From contig CAKTPC010000115.1 of the NCBI GenBank assembly GCA_934590505.1, forward strand, positions 1-6,457: DNA of 6,457 nucleotides, in the 5' to 3' direction. This DNA is from an uncultured Oscillospiraceae bacterium (GTDB lineage Bacteria > Bacillota > Clostridia > Oscillospirales > Oscillospiraceae). Shown here piece by piece: positions 1 through 5,684 of this stretch (positions are counted from its first letter, which is position 1; every line of letters starts with the position of its first letter). The notes below the pieces were generated by a model. It searched no databases. It worked only from the letters and a program-made list of their open reading frames with translations, and was not told the DNA's origin. Both the position numbers and the translations under genes were made by a program.

Positions 1-425
1 TCCGCGATCTCGCCGCCCCAATCGTCCATTGCGGACATGGCGATCTGCGAGATGCTCCCCTCTTCCGGCAGGAGCTTTTCACGCACGGCGATAGTCTCCG
101 GCAGGTCGAGGTTATACCAGTGGGCATATCCCTGCATGCGGTAGCAGCGCGTATCCAGCCCGCATGCGATGTTGACTACGACCGCGCCGGGGTGCGCCGC
201 GAGCCATTCAGATGTGAGCTTATCCAGTACGATAGTGCGGGCAATGACGCCGCTGTGCATCGCCGCGTCTTTATCCGCAAGAGAGAAGTCATAATCGAGC
301 CCGCCGATGATCTCCTCGGCCTTCTTATCTCTTATTGCGCCGCGGCCGCGGCTCTCCTTTGCGCGGGCGTAAACCGTCTGCAGCATAGTCTCCGGTACGC
401 CGGTGAGCTTTATTTTTTCATCCAT
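1..425 (-). CDS. LCMT/TcmP-like SAM-dependent methyltransferase (3' end cut by window edge)
   Basis: This is the N-terminal 141 codons of a class I SAM-dependent methyltransferase; the rest lies beyond the left edge. The protein begins MDEKIKLTGVPETML. Visible motifs are ARAKESRGRGAIRDKKA (residues 20-36), typical of the start of the leucine carboxyl methyltransferase / tetracenomycin O-methyltransferase (TcmP) family, then the SAM-binding glycine motif VVVNIACGLDTRCYR (82-96) and an acidic strand end NLDLPE (105-110), where the Asp would be expected to hold the SAM ribose. Family members are usually 260-300 residues, so about half is missing. An ATG at 430 overlaps the upstream stop but meets a stop after six codons. 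The ATG at 425 has AGGAGG nine bases before it and is chosen. It starts two bases past the stop of the small membrane protein gene, so the two are probably translationally coupled. Family members methylate carboxyl or hydroxyl groups of varied small molecules; the substrate cannot be told here. Confidence 0.85.
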   Translation of the reverse strand, partial: MDEKIKLTGVPETMLQTVYARAKESRGRGAIRDKKAEEIIGGLDYDFSLADKDAAMHSGVIARTIVLDKLTSEWLAAHPGAVVVNIACGLDTRCYRMQGYAHWYNLDLPETIAVREKLLPEEGSISQIAMSAMDDWGGEIA

Positions 426-426
426 G

Positions 427-717
427 TCATTTTACCTCCTCTGCTTTCAGCTGCCGCCCCGCCCAGACGGCGTTTGCCGCCATCCAGATGCAGAGCGCTG
501 CATTCCCTGAGCCCTGGCTCAGTACAAAATCCCAAGTGGAAATCTCCGCGCCCAACAGCTGCCGTATGTCCGGAAGCAGGACAAACACTAGCTGCCAGAC
601 GAGCTGGTGAAATACGAACATCCGCCGCGGCAGGACGGTCTTACCCGTCAGCAACGCGTATGCGCTGACGAGAATGAGCAGGCAGTCCCGCCGATAGCTT
701 TTAAGGTCAAGCGTCAT
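427..717 (-). CDS. Small probable membrane protein between two methyltransferase genes
   Basis: I do not recognise this 96-residue protein as a named family. It has a basic start (KSYRR) followed by hydrophobic stretches at about residues 12-28, 35-49 and 72-86, the last two rich in Trp, Val and Leu. This suggests two or three membrane-spanning or membrane-associated helices. It ends in a short charged tail (KAEEVK). The ATG at 717 lies six bases after the stop of the upstream methyltransferase gene, with GGTGAGGA as a ribosome binding site inside that gene's end. The stop is two bases before the next methyltransferase start. This tight packing argues for a real, cotranslated gene even though the protein is short. 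It might anchor or assist a methyltransferase acting on a membrane or lipid-like substrate, but that is only inference from position. Confidence 0.65.
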   Translation of the reverse strand: MTLDLKSYRRDCLLILVSAYALLTGKTVLPRRMFVFHQLVWQLVFVLLPDIRQLLGAEISTWDFVLSQGSGNAALCIWMAANAVWAGRQLKAEEVK

Positions 718-723
718 GCGTCC

Positions 724-1404
724 TCACCCTTTCCGACAGATGAACCACGCGATGCCTTTAAGATTCCCGACAGTCACATCCGCGTACATGTTCTGAAGCC
801 GCGCTTTCAGGCCCGAAACGGTCTCATAGGGCGGGGTGAAGAACTTCATCCGTTCATAGACCTTGCTGACAAAGCGGTCAGTTCTCCTGCACTCACCGAT
901 GACATAGAAGCAGCCGCAGAAGGTCCCGCCGGGCTTCAAAACGCGGAGCGTCTCGCGGTAGGCCGCCTCCTTATCGGGAAAGGCATGAAAGCCGTTGAGT
1001 GACAGGACGATATCGAAAGTCCCGTCCTCATATGACAGCGCACCTACGTCGCCTTGACTGAACGTGACGTTTTTGAGCCCCAGCCTTTCCGCCTTTTCAC
1101 GCGCCTGACCCATCATGTCCGGGGAATAGTCAAGGCAGGTTATATCCGCGTCGGGCAGCGTCTTATAGACCGGCATGGTAAGTATGCCCGTGCCGACTGG
1201 GACCTCCAGCAATTTCCCGGAAAAACCCTCCGGGATCCCGGAGAGTGCCTTCTCCAGATAATCGTCACACTCAGCCTTGTCCATGTCCCACACCAAACGG
1301 CACACAGCTCTACCACTGGGCGTAGAACAGGTTATCATTCCGTCATAAAAGCTGTTGCTGCCCGTCATGCGATAGGCACTGCGTATCGCGTCCTTGCGTT
1401 CCAT
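724..1404 (-). CDS. Class I SAM-dependent methyltransferase (Methyltransf_11/UbiE-like)
   Basis: The 226-residue protein has the full Rossmann-fold methyltransferase signature. Motif I is LLEVPVGTG (65-73), with Pro-Val in place of the more common Gly-Cys. The acidic residue of motif II is in CLDYSPDMM (90-98), an adenine-contact region is QGDVGALSYEDGTFDIV (117-133), and motif III is LRVLKPGGTF (153-162). This pattern is shared by UbiE-type and general Methyltransf_11 enzymes, which methylate small molecules or lipids in the cytoplasm; the substrate cannot be assigned. The N-terminal 35 residues (including YRMTGSNSFYDGMIT) precede the fold and may form a lid. Start ATG at 1404 is preceded by GAGGGAG at good spacing. 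It is first in a three-gene run with a small membrane protein and a second methyltransferase six and two bases apart. Two palindromes lie between it and the TetR gene, so its transcription may be regulated separately. Confidence 0.88.
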   Translation of the reverse strand: MERKDAIRSAYRMTGSNSFYDGMITCSTPSGRAVCRLVWDMDKAECDDYLEKALSGIPEGFSGKLLEVPVGTGILTMPVYKTLPDADITCLDYSPDMMGQAREKAERLGLKNVTFSQGDVGALSYEDGTFDIVLSLNGFHAFPDKEAAYRETLRVLKPGGTFCGCFYVIGECRRTDRFVSKVYERMKFFTPPYETVSGLKARLQNMYADVTVGNLKGIAWFICRKG

Positions 1405-1421
1405 AAGCTCCCTCTTTCTTC

Positions 1422-1437
1422 GTTAAATTCATTTAAC
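1422..1437. promoter_or_regulatory. Short palindrome before the methyltransferase operon, possible operator
   Basis: GTTAAAT and ATTTAAC form perfect 7-bp arms around a 2-bp centre, ending about ten bases before the ribosome binding site region of the class I methyltransferase gene. On the minus strand TTGTAT (inside the neighbouring palindrome) and TTAAAT (inside this one), 18 bp apart, could serve as a weak -35/-10 pair, which would place both palindromes over the promoter. The symmetry is seen directly; the operator role is inference. Confidence 0.35.
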
Positions 1438-1448
1438 CCGTAGTCGTA

Positions 1449-1466
1449 AGTTAGATACAACTAACT
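1449..1466. promoter_or_regulatory. 18-bp inverted repeat (AGTTAG-N6-CTAACT), possible operator
   Basis: Perfect 6-bp arms AGTTAG and CTAACT flank a 6-bp AT-rich centre, upstream of the three-gene methyltransferase unit. The TTAG...CTAA half-sites resemble sites of DtxR/IdeR-type metal regulators in general form, but the site is not a match to a consensus I can name with certainty. A hairpin in the leader RNA is the alternative. Confidence 0.35.
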
Positions 1467-1526
1467 CTTGGTGGTTTTACAGATTATCAAAAACTGAGAA
1501 CTCCAAACTAAAGTCGGTAGTTCAAC

Positions 1527-1600
1527 GGCTTCCCCTTGAGGGGAAGGCTTTTTGCGGCCGGCTTCAACTTTTTGTCAAATAACCTTCGGTTATTTGACAA
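1527..1600. repeat. Pair of hairpins, probable degenerate palindromic intergenic repeat
   Basis: Two hairpins lie side by side. The first is CTTCCCC-TTGA-GGGGAAG at 1529-1546 followed by TTTTT on the plus strand. The second is TTGTCAAATAACC-TTC-GGTTATTTGACAA at 1572-1600, with 13-bp perfect arms, and it abuts the TetR stop codon. The first could only terminate plus-strand transcription, and no plus-strand gene ends here. The second lacks a U tract on the minus strand, where AAAAGTTG follows, so neither is a textbook terminator for the TetR gene. The CTTCCCCTTGAGGGGAAGG block next to a GTCAAATAACC...GGTTATTTGAC hairpin resembles small palindromic repeats that I recall scattered between genes in gut Clostridia. 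That identification is from memory and needs a genome-wide match. Confidence 0.45.
1572..1600 (-). terminator. Hairpin directly after the TetR gene stop, weak terminator candidate
   Basis: A 13-bp perfect stem with a three-base loop begins one base after the TetR stop codon, the place where a terminator is expected. The sequence after the stem on the minus strand is A-rich rather than U-rich, so intrinsic termination would be inefficient. It could instead protect the mRNA 3' end or be half of an intergenic repeat. Confidence 0.35.
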
Positions 1601-1601
1601 T

Positions 1602-2177
1602 TTAAAATAACTCTCTGCATGCGCCGCGCACAAGAGTTTCGAGGACCTTCGGATAAAGCTCCCCTATCTGCTCCTGATGCGAGACCGTAAGGATAAGCCC
1701 GCGCACGGTTGCCGCGGCCAAAGCCATGCCGCCCTTTGGCTGCAAGCCGCTGCCCTCTAAAAGCGCGCGGATATGAACCTCATCGTCATGGTAATGCGCG
1801 GACTTGACCTCCTGCGGCAGCCTGCGCAGAAGGAACTCCGCGTCGTTCTCGATAAAGACAAGCGCCCGCGTCTCGGAGAGCCACCGGCATGTTCCAAGTA
1901 TCGCCGCCTCCGCGCGCTCAGCGGGCGGCAGATCGGCGTTATCCCGCAGCGCCTGCTGCGCCGCGGCATAGCCCTCGGTATGTATATCCTCCAGTGCGGC
2001 AAAAAACAGCAGCTCCTTGGAGTCAAAGAATTTATAAAACGATCCCTTGGATATGCCGACCGCCTCTGCCAGCTGTTCGACCGAGGTTTTTCGCATGCCG
2101 ATGGTAACACCGCAGTGCCGGGCCTCGCGGATCAGTTCCTTCCGGATCGATTCATTTTGTTCCTCTGAAAATGCCAC
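1602..2177 (-). CDS. TetR/AcrR-family transcriptional regulator
   Basis: A dimeric DNA-binding repressor of about 191 residues, the usual TetR length. The N-terminal helix-turn-helix is clear: TSVEQLAEAVGISKGSFYKF (about residues 31-50 from the chosen start), with the typical GISKGSFYKFF recognition helix, followed by a helical ligand-binding domain with no recognisable effector signature. The reading frame is open to a GTG at 2186, but AAGGAG overlaps that codon. The GTG at 2177 has the same AAGGAG eight bases upstream and is the better start, giving MAFSEEQNESIRKELI. A strong promoter with a large inverted repeat just after the -10 box lies upstream, as expected for autorepression. The gene lies between the decarboxylase operon terminator and the methyltransferase unit, all on one strand. 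The regulated target is not certain, but the methyltransferase genes downstream are the nearest candidates. Confidence 0.9.
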   Translation of the reverse strand: MAFSEEQNESIRKELIREARHCGVTIGMRKTSVEQLAEAVGISKGSFYKFFDSKELLFFAALEDIHTEGYAAAQQALRDNADLPPAERAEAAILGTCRWLSETRALVFIENDAEFLLRRLPQEVKSAHYHDDEVHIRALLEGSGLQPKGGMALAAATVRGLILTVSHQEQIGELYPKVLETLVRGACRELF

Positions 2178-2196
2178 TGTCCGCACTCCTTAAACT

Positions 2197-2224
2197 TTTG
2201 ACCGAATTTACTCTTTCGGTCAAA
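2197..2224. promoter_or_regulatory. 28-bp inverted repeat, probable TetR operator
   Basis: TTTGACCGAA (2197-2206) and TTCGGTCAAA (2215-2224) are perfect 10-bp arms around an 8-bp centre. The repeat begins at the edge of the TATTAT -10 box and covers the expected transcription start, so a bound dimer would block RNA polymerase. Size, symmetry and position just before a TetR gene fit an autoregulatory operator; binding itself is inferred. Confidence 0.75.
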
Positions 2225-2252
2225 TAATAACAACATTTCTTTCAAATGTCAA
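2224..2252 (-). promoter_or_regulatory. Promoter of the TetR gene (TTGACA-17-TATTAT)
   Basis: On the minus strand the -35 hexamer TTGACA (2252-2247) is a perfect sigma-A match, followed by exactly 17 bp and a -10 hexamer TATTAT (2229-2224). Transcription should start near 2217, inside the inverted repeat, leaving a short leader before the GTG start. The spacer contains a further 6-bp inverted repeat, ACATTT-N5-AAATGT (2233-2249). Confidence 0.75.
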
Positions 2253-2276
2253 TGGGAAAATCCGTTTGCTATATAG

Positions 2277-2316
2277 AAAAATATCCTTTGACCAGCAGCG
2301 GTCAAAGGATATTTTT
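2277..2316 (-). terminator. Rho-independent terminator of the oxaloacetate decarboxylase operon
   Basis: AAAAATATCCTTTGACC and GGTCAAAGGATATTTTT are perfect 17-bp arms around a 6-base loop, starting ten bases after the oadB stop. The minus-strand stem ends in a run of five U. Because the arms begin with A and end with T the structure is also terminator-like on the plus strand, but no plus-strand gene approaches it. The inner stem contains TTTGACC...GGTCAAA, the same core as the TetR operator arms. Confidence 0.88.
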
Positions 2317-2325
2317 GAATCTCTT

Positions 2326-3546
2326 TTATCCGAACACGGAGAGCAGGAAACCGGCGGCGATAGCGGAGCCGATGACGCCTGCAACGTTCGGGCCCATGGC
2401 ATGCATGAGCAGGTAGTTGTTCTTGTTGTACTTGCGGCCGACGTCCTGAGACACGCGCGCCGCCATAGGAACTGCGGACACACCCGCCGAACCGATGAGC
2501 GGATTGATCTGCCCGCCCGAGGTCTTGTACATCACGATGCCGCCGAGAAGCCCGCCGACCGTGGATATCGAGAAGGACACAAGCCCGAGGAAGATGATGT
2601 ATATCGTGCGGATGTTGAGGAAGGTCTCCGCACCCATCGTCGCGCCGACGCTCGTCGCGAGGAAGATCGTGATGATGTTCATCAGTGCGTTCTGCACTGT
2701 GTCGGAGAGTCTGTCGGTAACGCCGGTCTCACGGAAGAGGTTGCCGAGCATGAGGCAGCCTATCAGCGGAGCCGTCGAGGGCAGCAGCAGGATAACGAAG
2801 GTGCTGACGACTATCGGGAAGATTATCTTCTCGGTCTTCGAGACCTCGCGCGCCTGAACCATCTTGACCTTGCGCATCTTGTCCGTCGTCATGAGCTTCA
2901 TGATAGGCGGCTGGATCAGCGGTATCAGCGCCATGTACGAATACGCCGCGATGGCGATCGGCCCAAGCAGCTCCGGTGCGAGCTTCGTTGTAAGGTAGAT
3001 CGCAGTCGGGCCGTCCGCGCCGCCGATGATGCCGATGGAGGCAGCCTGCGGGCCGGTGAAGCCGAGCAGGATCGCGCCGAAGAACGCGACGAACACACCC
3101 AGCTGTGCCGCCGCTCCGAGCAGCAGGCTCTTGGGATTTGCGATTAGCGGGCCGAAGTCCGTCATCGCACCAACACCCATGAAGATGAGCGAGGGATAGA
3201 TACCGGCCTTGACGCCGATGTAGAAGAAGTCAAGCAGACCTGCGTTGCTCATAATGTGGCCGTAGCTGTGATAGAAGGGGCTCGCTTCATCGAGGAAGGC
3301 CTCCCACAGCTCAGGGTGGTACAGCGCGTTTCCGCCGCCGAGAGCGACAAAGTACGACAGGTTCGACAGCAGGCAGCCGAAGGCTATGCCGACGAGCAGC
3401 AGCGGCTCGAACTTCTTGACGATGCCGAGGTACAGGAGCACAAACGCGATAAGGATCATGATAAGGTTCTTCCAGCCGCCGTCCATGAAAAAGGCCGAGA
3501 AGCCCGATTCTGACCACAGCTTATAGAACACTCCAAGAACGTCCAT
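2326..3546 (-). CDS. oadB: Na+-translocating oxaloacetate decarboxylase, beta subunit
   Basis: The integral membrane subunit of a sodium-pumping biotin-dependent decarboxylase. It removes CO2 from carboxybiotin on the carrier protein, consuming a proton, and drives Na+ out of the cell. The 406-residue sequence is hydrophobic throughout and of normal length. Conserved blocks are GIIGGADGPTAIYLT (172-186), AYSYMALIPLIQPP (201-214), GGQINPLIGSAGVSAVP (344-360) and MHAMGPNVAGVIGSA (381-395). The residues reported as important in Klebsiella OadB (D203, Y229, N373, G377, S382, R389) all fall, with a constant offset of 25, on D178, Y204, N348, G352, S357 and R364 here, so the pump should be active. 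The beta subunits of methylmalonyl-CoA and glutaconyl-CoA decarboxylases look alike; the adjacent OadA-type alpha subunit makes oxaloacetate the likely substrate. ATG at 3546 has AAGGAGG six bases upstream, 11 nt after the biotin carrier stop. A terminator follows, so it is last in the operon. Confidence 0.95.
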   Translation of the reverse strand: MDVLGVFYKLWSESGFSAFFMDGGWKNLIMILIAFVLLYLGIVKKFEPLLLVGIAFGCLLSNLSYFVALGGGNALYHPELWEAFLDEASPFYHSYGHIMSNAGLLDFFYIGVKAGIYPSLIFMGVGAMTDFGPLIANPKSLLLGAAAQLGVFVAFFGAILLGFTGPQAASIGIIGGADGPTAIYLTTKLAPELLGPIAIAAYSYMALIPLIQPPIMKLMTTDKMRKVKMVQAREVSKTEKIIFPIVVSTFVILLLPSTAPLIGCLMLGNLFRETGVTDRLSDTVQNALMNIITIFLATSVGATMGAETFLNIRTIYIIFLGLVSFSISTVGGLLGGIVMYKTSGGQINPLIGSAGVSAVPMAARVSQDVGRKYNKNNYLLMHAMGPNVAGVIGSAIAAGFLLSVFG

Positions 3547-3557
3547 AGCTCTCCTCC

Positions 3558-3950
3558 TTATGCGATGACGACCAGCGGAGTGCCTGTCTCGACGACCGCG
3601 CCCTTGGTAACGCTGATCTGCGCTACCGTACCGGACTTTGTGGCGGAGATCTCGTTCTCCATCTTCATGGCCTCAAGGACGATAAGCACGTCGCCTTCGT
3701 TGACATGCTGCCCCTGTGCGACGTTTATCTTCAGAATGTTGCCGGGCATGGGGCTGGTGACGACCTCGCCCGCGGCGAGCGCGCCGGCTGCCGGTGCAGC
3801 TGCCGGAGCCGCCGCGACAGGTGCTGCGGGTGCGGCAGGTGCTGCCGCCGCTGCGGGAGCTGCCAGTTCATATTCGTTCACGAGCATAGCCTCGCCCTTC
3901 TCTACCTCTACCTCGTATACGCGGTTATTGAGAGTTACTTTGTATTTCAT
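3558..3950 (-). CDS. Free-standing biotin carrier protein of the oxaloacetate decarboxylase
   Basis: A 130-residue biotinyl carrier protein, resembling the gamma subunits of methylmalonyl-CoA and glutaconyl-CoA decarboxylases (MmdC/GcdC). An N-terminal segment (MKYKVTLNNRVYEVEVEKG) is joined by a flexible Ala/Pro linker (about 30-61) to a lipoyl/biotinyl domain (62-130). The biotin attachment motif is EAMKMEN (93-99), with K96 the lysine to be biotinylated, 34 residues from the C-terminus as usual. SPMPGNILKINVAQGQ (66-81) is the conserved start of the domain. It replaces the C-terminal biotin domain that is fused to OadA in Klebsiella. The linker lets biotin swing between the OadA active site, where it is carboxylated, and OadB, where CO2 is released. 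Its ATG overlaps the oadG stop as ATGA, which indicates translational coupling, and AAGGAC precedes it. I leave the symbol empty because naming of this split subunit varies. Confidence 0.93.
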   Translation of the reverse strand: MKYKVTLNNRVYEVEVEKGEAMLVNEYELAAPAAAAAPAAPAAPVAAAPAAAPAAGALAAGEVVTSPMPGNILKINVAQGQHVNEGDVLIVLEAMKMENEISATKSGTVAQISVTKGAVVETGTPLVVIA

Positions 3951-4288
3951 TTGTCCTTGACCTCCCTGATGGATTTGAAGCGCAGTTCGTTTAAAGGTTT
4001 TCCGAGCTTGTCGGCAACTATTGCCATGACCATTGCGGCGTCTCTCGGGTCGGTGTCATAGAGCTTCAGCTCCCCGGCGGTGCCGGGAGCGGCTGCCGGT
4101 GCAGCAGGTGCTGCCGCGGGTGCAGCTGCGGGGACCTTAGCCGCCTTACGCTTTGCGCTCTTGAACATAAGGTCGCCGACGAACATCACGAGGATCATCA
4201 GCATTATGATCCCGATGAACACGACCGCGTAGCCCAGCAGCGCCGTCATCGCGGCGTCGCCGACAGAAATGTTTATAAGGTCATTCAT
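3947..4288 (-). CDS. oadG: Oxaloacetate decarboxylase gamma subunit (OadG family membrane anchor)
   Basis: The 113-residue protein has the OadG/MmdD layout: one N-terminal transmembrane helix (about 14-42, MTALLGYAVVFIGIIMLMIL onward), a basic stop-transfer patch (KSAKRKAAK, 43-51), an Ala/Pro linker (53-68) and a conserved C-terminal segment, YDTDPRDAAMVMAIVAD (77-93) then ELRFKSIREV (101-110). In known complexes this subunit is essential for assembly, holding the soluble carboxyltransferase to the membrane beta subunit; that role is assumed here. It may equally be called the delta subunit, as in methylmalonyl-CoA decarboxylase. Start ATG at 4288 follows GAGGAGA at proper spacing, 13 nt after the oadA stop; an ATG at 4295 leads to a stop after four codons. 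The gene ends in a 4-nt ATGA overlap with the biotin carrier gene. Confidence 0.88.
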   Translation of the reverse strand: MNDLINISVGDAAMTALLGYAVVFIGIIMLMILVMFVGDLMFKSAKRKAAKVPAAAPAAAPAAPAAAPGTAGELKLYDTDPRDAAMVMAIVADKLGKPLNELRFKSIREVKDK

Positions 4289-4301
4289 GATTCATCTCTC
4301 C

Positions 4302-5684
4302 TCAGATCTGCTCTATAGAATAGCGGACGCTGTGTTCCTCCGCCTCTCTGCGCTTTTCAAAGAAGTTCTCCGCGACCTGCGGGAAGGCGATGTAGCTGAG
4401 CACATCCTCCTCGCATCTTGCGGTGTCGCCAAGCTCGGCCTGCGCCTTCTCGAAGGTATCCGCCGGGAGCGTCTCGGCATAGCGTCCCTCGATGGGCTTC
4501 TCATCGCCGAGGATCTTTGCCCTGACCTCGGGGTCGATGGGCGCGGGGGTCTTGCCGTATTCGCCGCGGCAGTATGCGCGCATCTCCGCGCCGACGTTCT
4601 TGTAGCGCTCACCGGCAAGGACGTTCTGCACGGCCTGCGTGCCGATAAGCTGGCTCGTCGGGGTGACGAGCGGAGGATAGCCCATGTCCTTGCGCACGCG
4701 CGGGGTCTCCTCAAGCGCTTCGTCAAACTTGTCCAGCTTGTTCATCATCTTGAGCTGACTGAGCAGGTTCGAGAGCATGCCGCCGGGGATCTGGTAGGTC
4801 AGGCACTGGGTGTCGGTCGTGAGGGAAATTGGGTTGAGCGTGCCGTCGGCAATGTACTCGGCGCGGACATGCTTAAAGTAGTCCGCCATCTTGTGCAGGA
4901 TCGACGGGTCTAAGCTCATGTCACAGCCCATTTCCTTGAGGGTGTAATACATCGTCTCGGTCGCGGGCTGCGAGGTGCCGCCGGAGAACGGAGATATGGC
5001 GGTGTCGATAACGTCGGCCCCGGCCTCTATGCCCTTGAGATAGGTCATGAAGGCAAGCCCCGTCGTGCAGTGCGTATGCAGCACGACCGGCAGGTCGACC
5101 GCGTCCTTCAGCGCGGAGACGAGATCATAGCAGCTCTGGGGGGTCATTATGCCGGCCATGTCCTTTATGCAGATGGAGCTCACGCCCATCGCGGCCATTT
5201 CCTTCGCAAGCTCGACGTACTTATCCAGAGTGTGTACGGGGCTCGTGGTATAGGAGATAGCACCGGAGGCCATCGCCCCGGACTTCACCGTCTCCTCTAT
5301 GGCGACCTTGAGGTTATCCGTATCGTTGAGCGCGTCGAATATACGGATGATGTCTATGCCGTTTCTGACGGACGCGCGCACAAAGCGGCGGACTATATCG
5401 TCGCTATAATGCTTGTAGCCGAGGATGTTCTGCCCGCGCAGGAGCATCTGGAGCTTGGTGTTCGGCATCGCCGCGCGGATCTTGCGCAGCCGCTCCCACG
5501 GATCCTCATTGAGAAAGCGCAGGCACACATCAAAGGTCGCGCCGCCCCAGCACTCCACGGAATAGAACCCTGCCTTGTCCATCTCCGCCAGCATCGGCGC
5601 AAACTTCTCATACGGCAGCCGAGTCGCAATAAGCGACTGGTTCGCATCCCTCAGTATAGTCTCGGTAAACTCTACTTTCTTCAT
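4302..5684 (-). CDS. oadA: Oxaloacetate decarboxylase alpha subunit (carboxyltransferase only, no biotin domain)
   Basis: The cytoplasmic catalytic subunit that transfers the carboxyl group of oxaloacetate to biotin, releasing pyruvate. The N-terminal TIM barrel (about 1-280) belongs to the pyruvate carboxylase/OadA carboxyltransferase family and keeps the metal-site residues: D13 in RDANQS, the presumably carboxylated K174 in CIKDMAG, and H203 and H205 in LHTHCTTG. These match D17, K178, H207 and H209 of Vibrio OadA with a constant offset of 4. CWGGATFD (45-52) and RGQN (83-86) are further family blocks. A PYC/OADA domain follows (about 290-440, with PGGMLSNL). At 460 residues it stops where Klebsiella OadA (about 590) continues into a linker and biotin domain; that domain is encoded two genes downstream. 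The ATG at 5684 is preceded by GGGGGAGGAGAC, a very strong ribosome binding site. It opens the operon, about 65 nt after the predicted transcription start. A free 5S transcarboxylase-type role is possible but unlikely beside oadG and oadB. Confidence 0.95.
   Translation of the reverse strand: MKKVEFTETILRDANQSLIATRLPYEKFAPMLAEMDKAGFYSVECWGGATFDVCLRFLNEDPWERLRKIRAAMPNTKLQMLLRGQNILGYKHYSDDIVRRFVRASVRNGIDIIRIFDALNDTDNLKVAIEETVKSGAMASGAISYTTSPVHTLDKYVELAKEMAAMGVSSICIKDMAGIMTPQSCYDLVSALKDAVDLPVVLHTHCTTGLAFMTYLKGIEAGADVIDTAISPFSGGTSQPATETMYYTLKEMGCDMSLDPSILHKMADYFKHVRAEYIADGTLNPISLTTDTQCLTYQIPGGMLSNLLSQLKMMNKLDKFDEALEETPRVRKDMGYPPLVTPTSQLIGTQAVQNVLAGERYKNVGAEMRAYCRGEYGKTPAPIDPEVRAKILGDEKPIEGRYAETLPADTFEKAQAELGDTARCEEDVLSYIAFPQVAENFFEKRREAEEHSVRYSIEQI

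Noticed and set aside
120..1443. Plus-strand frames opposite the methyltransferase unit (120-668, 607-1002, 1054-1443)
   Set aside because: Each is the antisense of a methyltransferase or the small membrane protein, with no start signal or motif of its own.
1529..1553. Hairpin with T5 as a plus-strand rho-independent terminator
   Set aside because: The shape fits, but no plus-strand gene ends before it, so I treat it as part of a probable intergenic repeat.
2266..3147. A 293-codon open frame on the plus strand opposite oadB
   Set aside because: Its translation is an Arg/Asp/Glu/His-rich string with no domain, typical of the antisense of a GC-rich membrane protein gene. It also begins inside the terminator hairpin and lacks a ribosome binding site.
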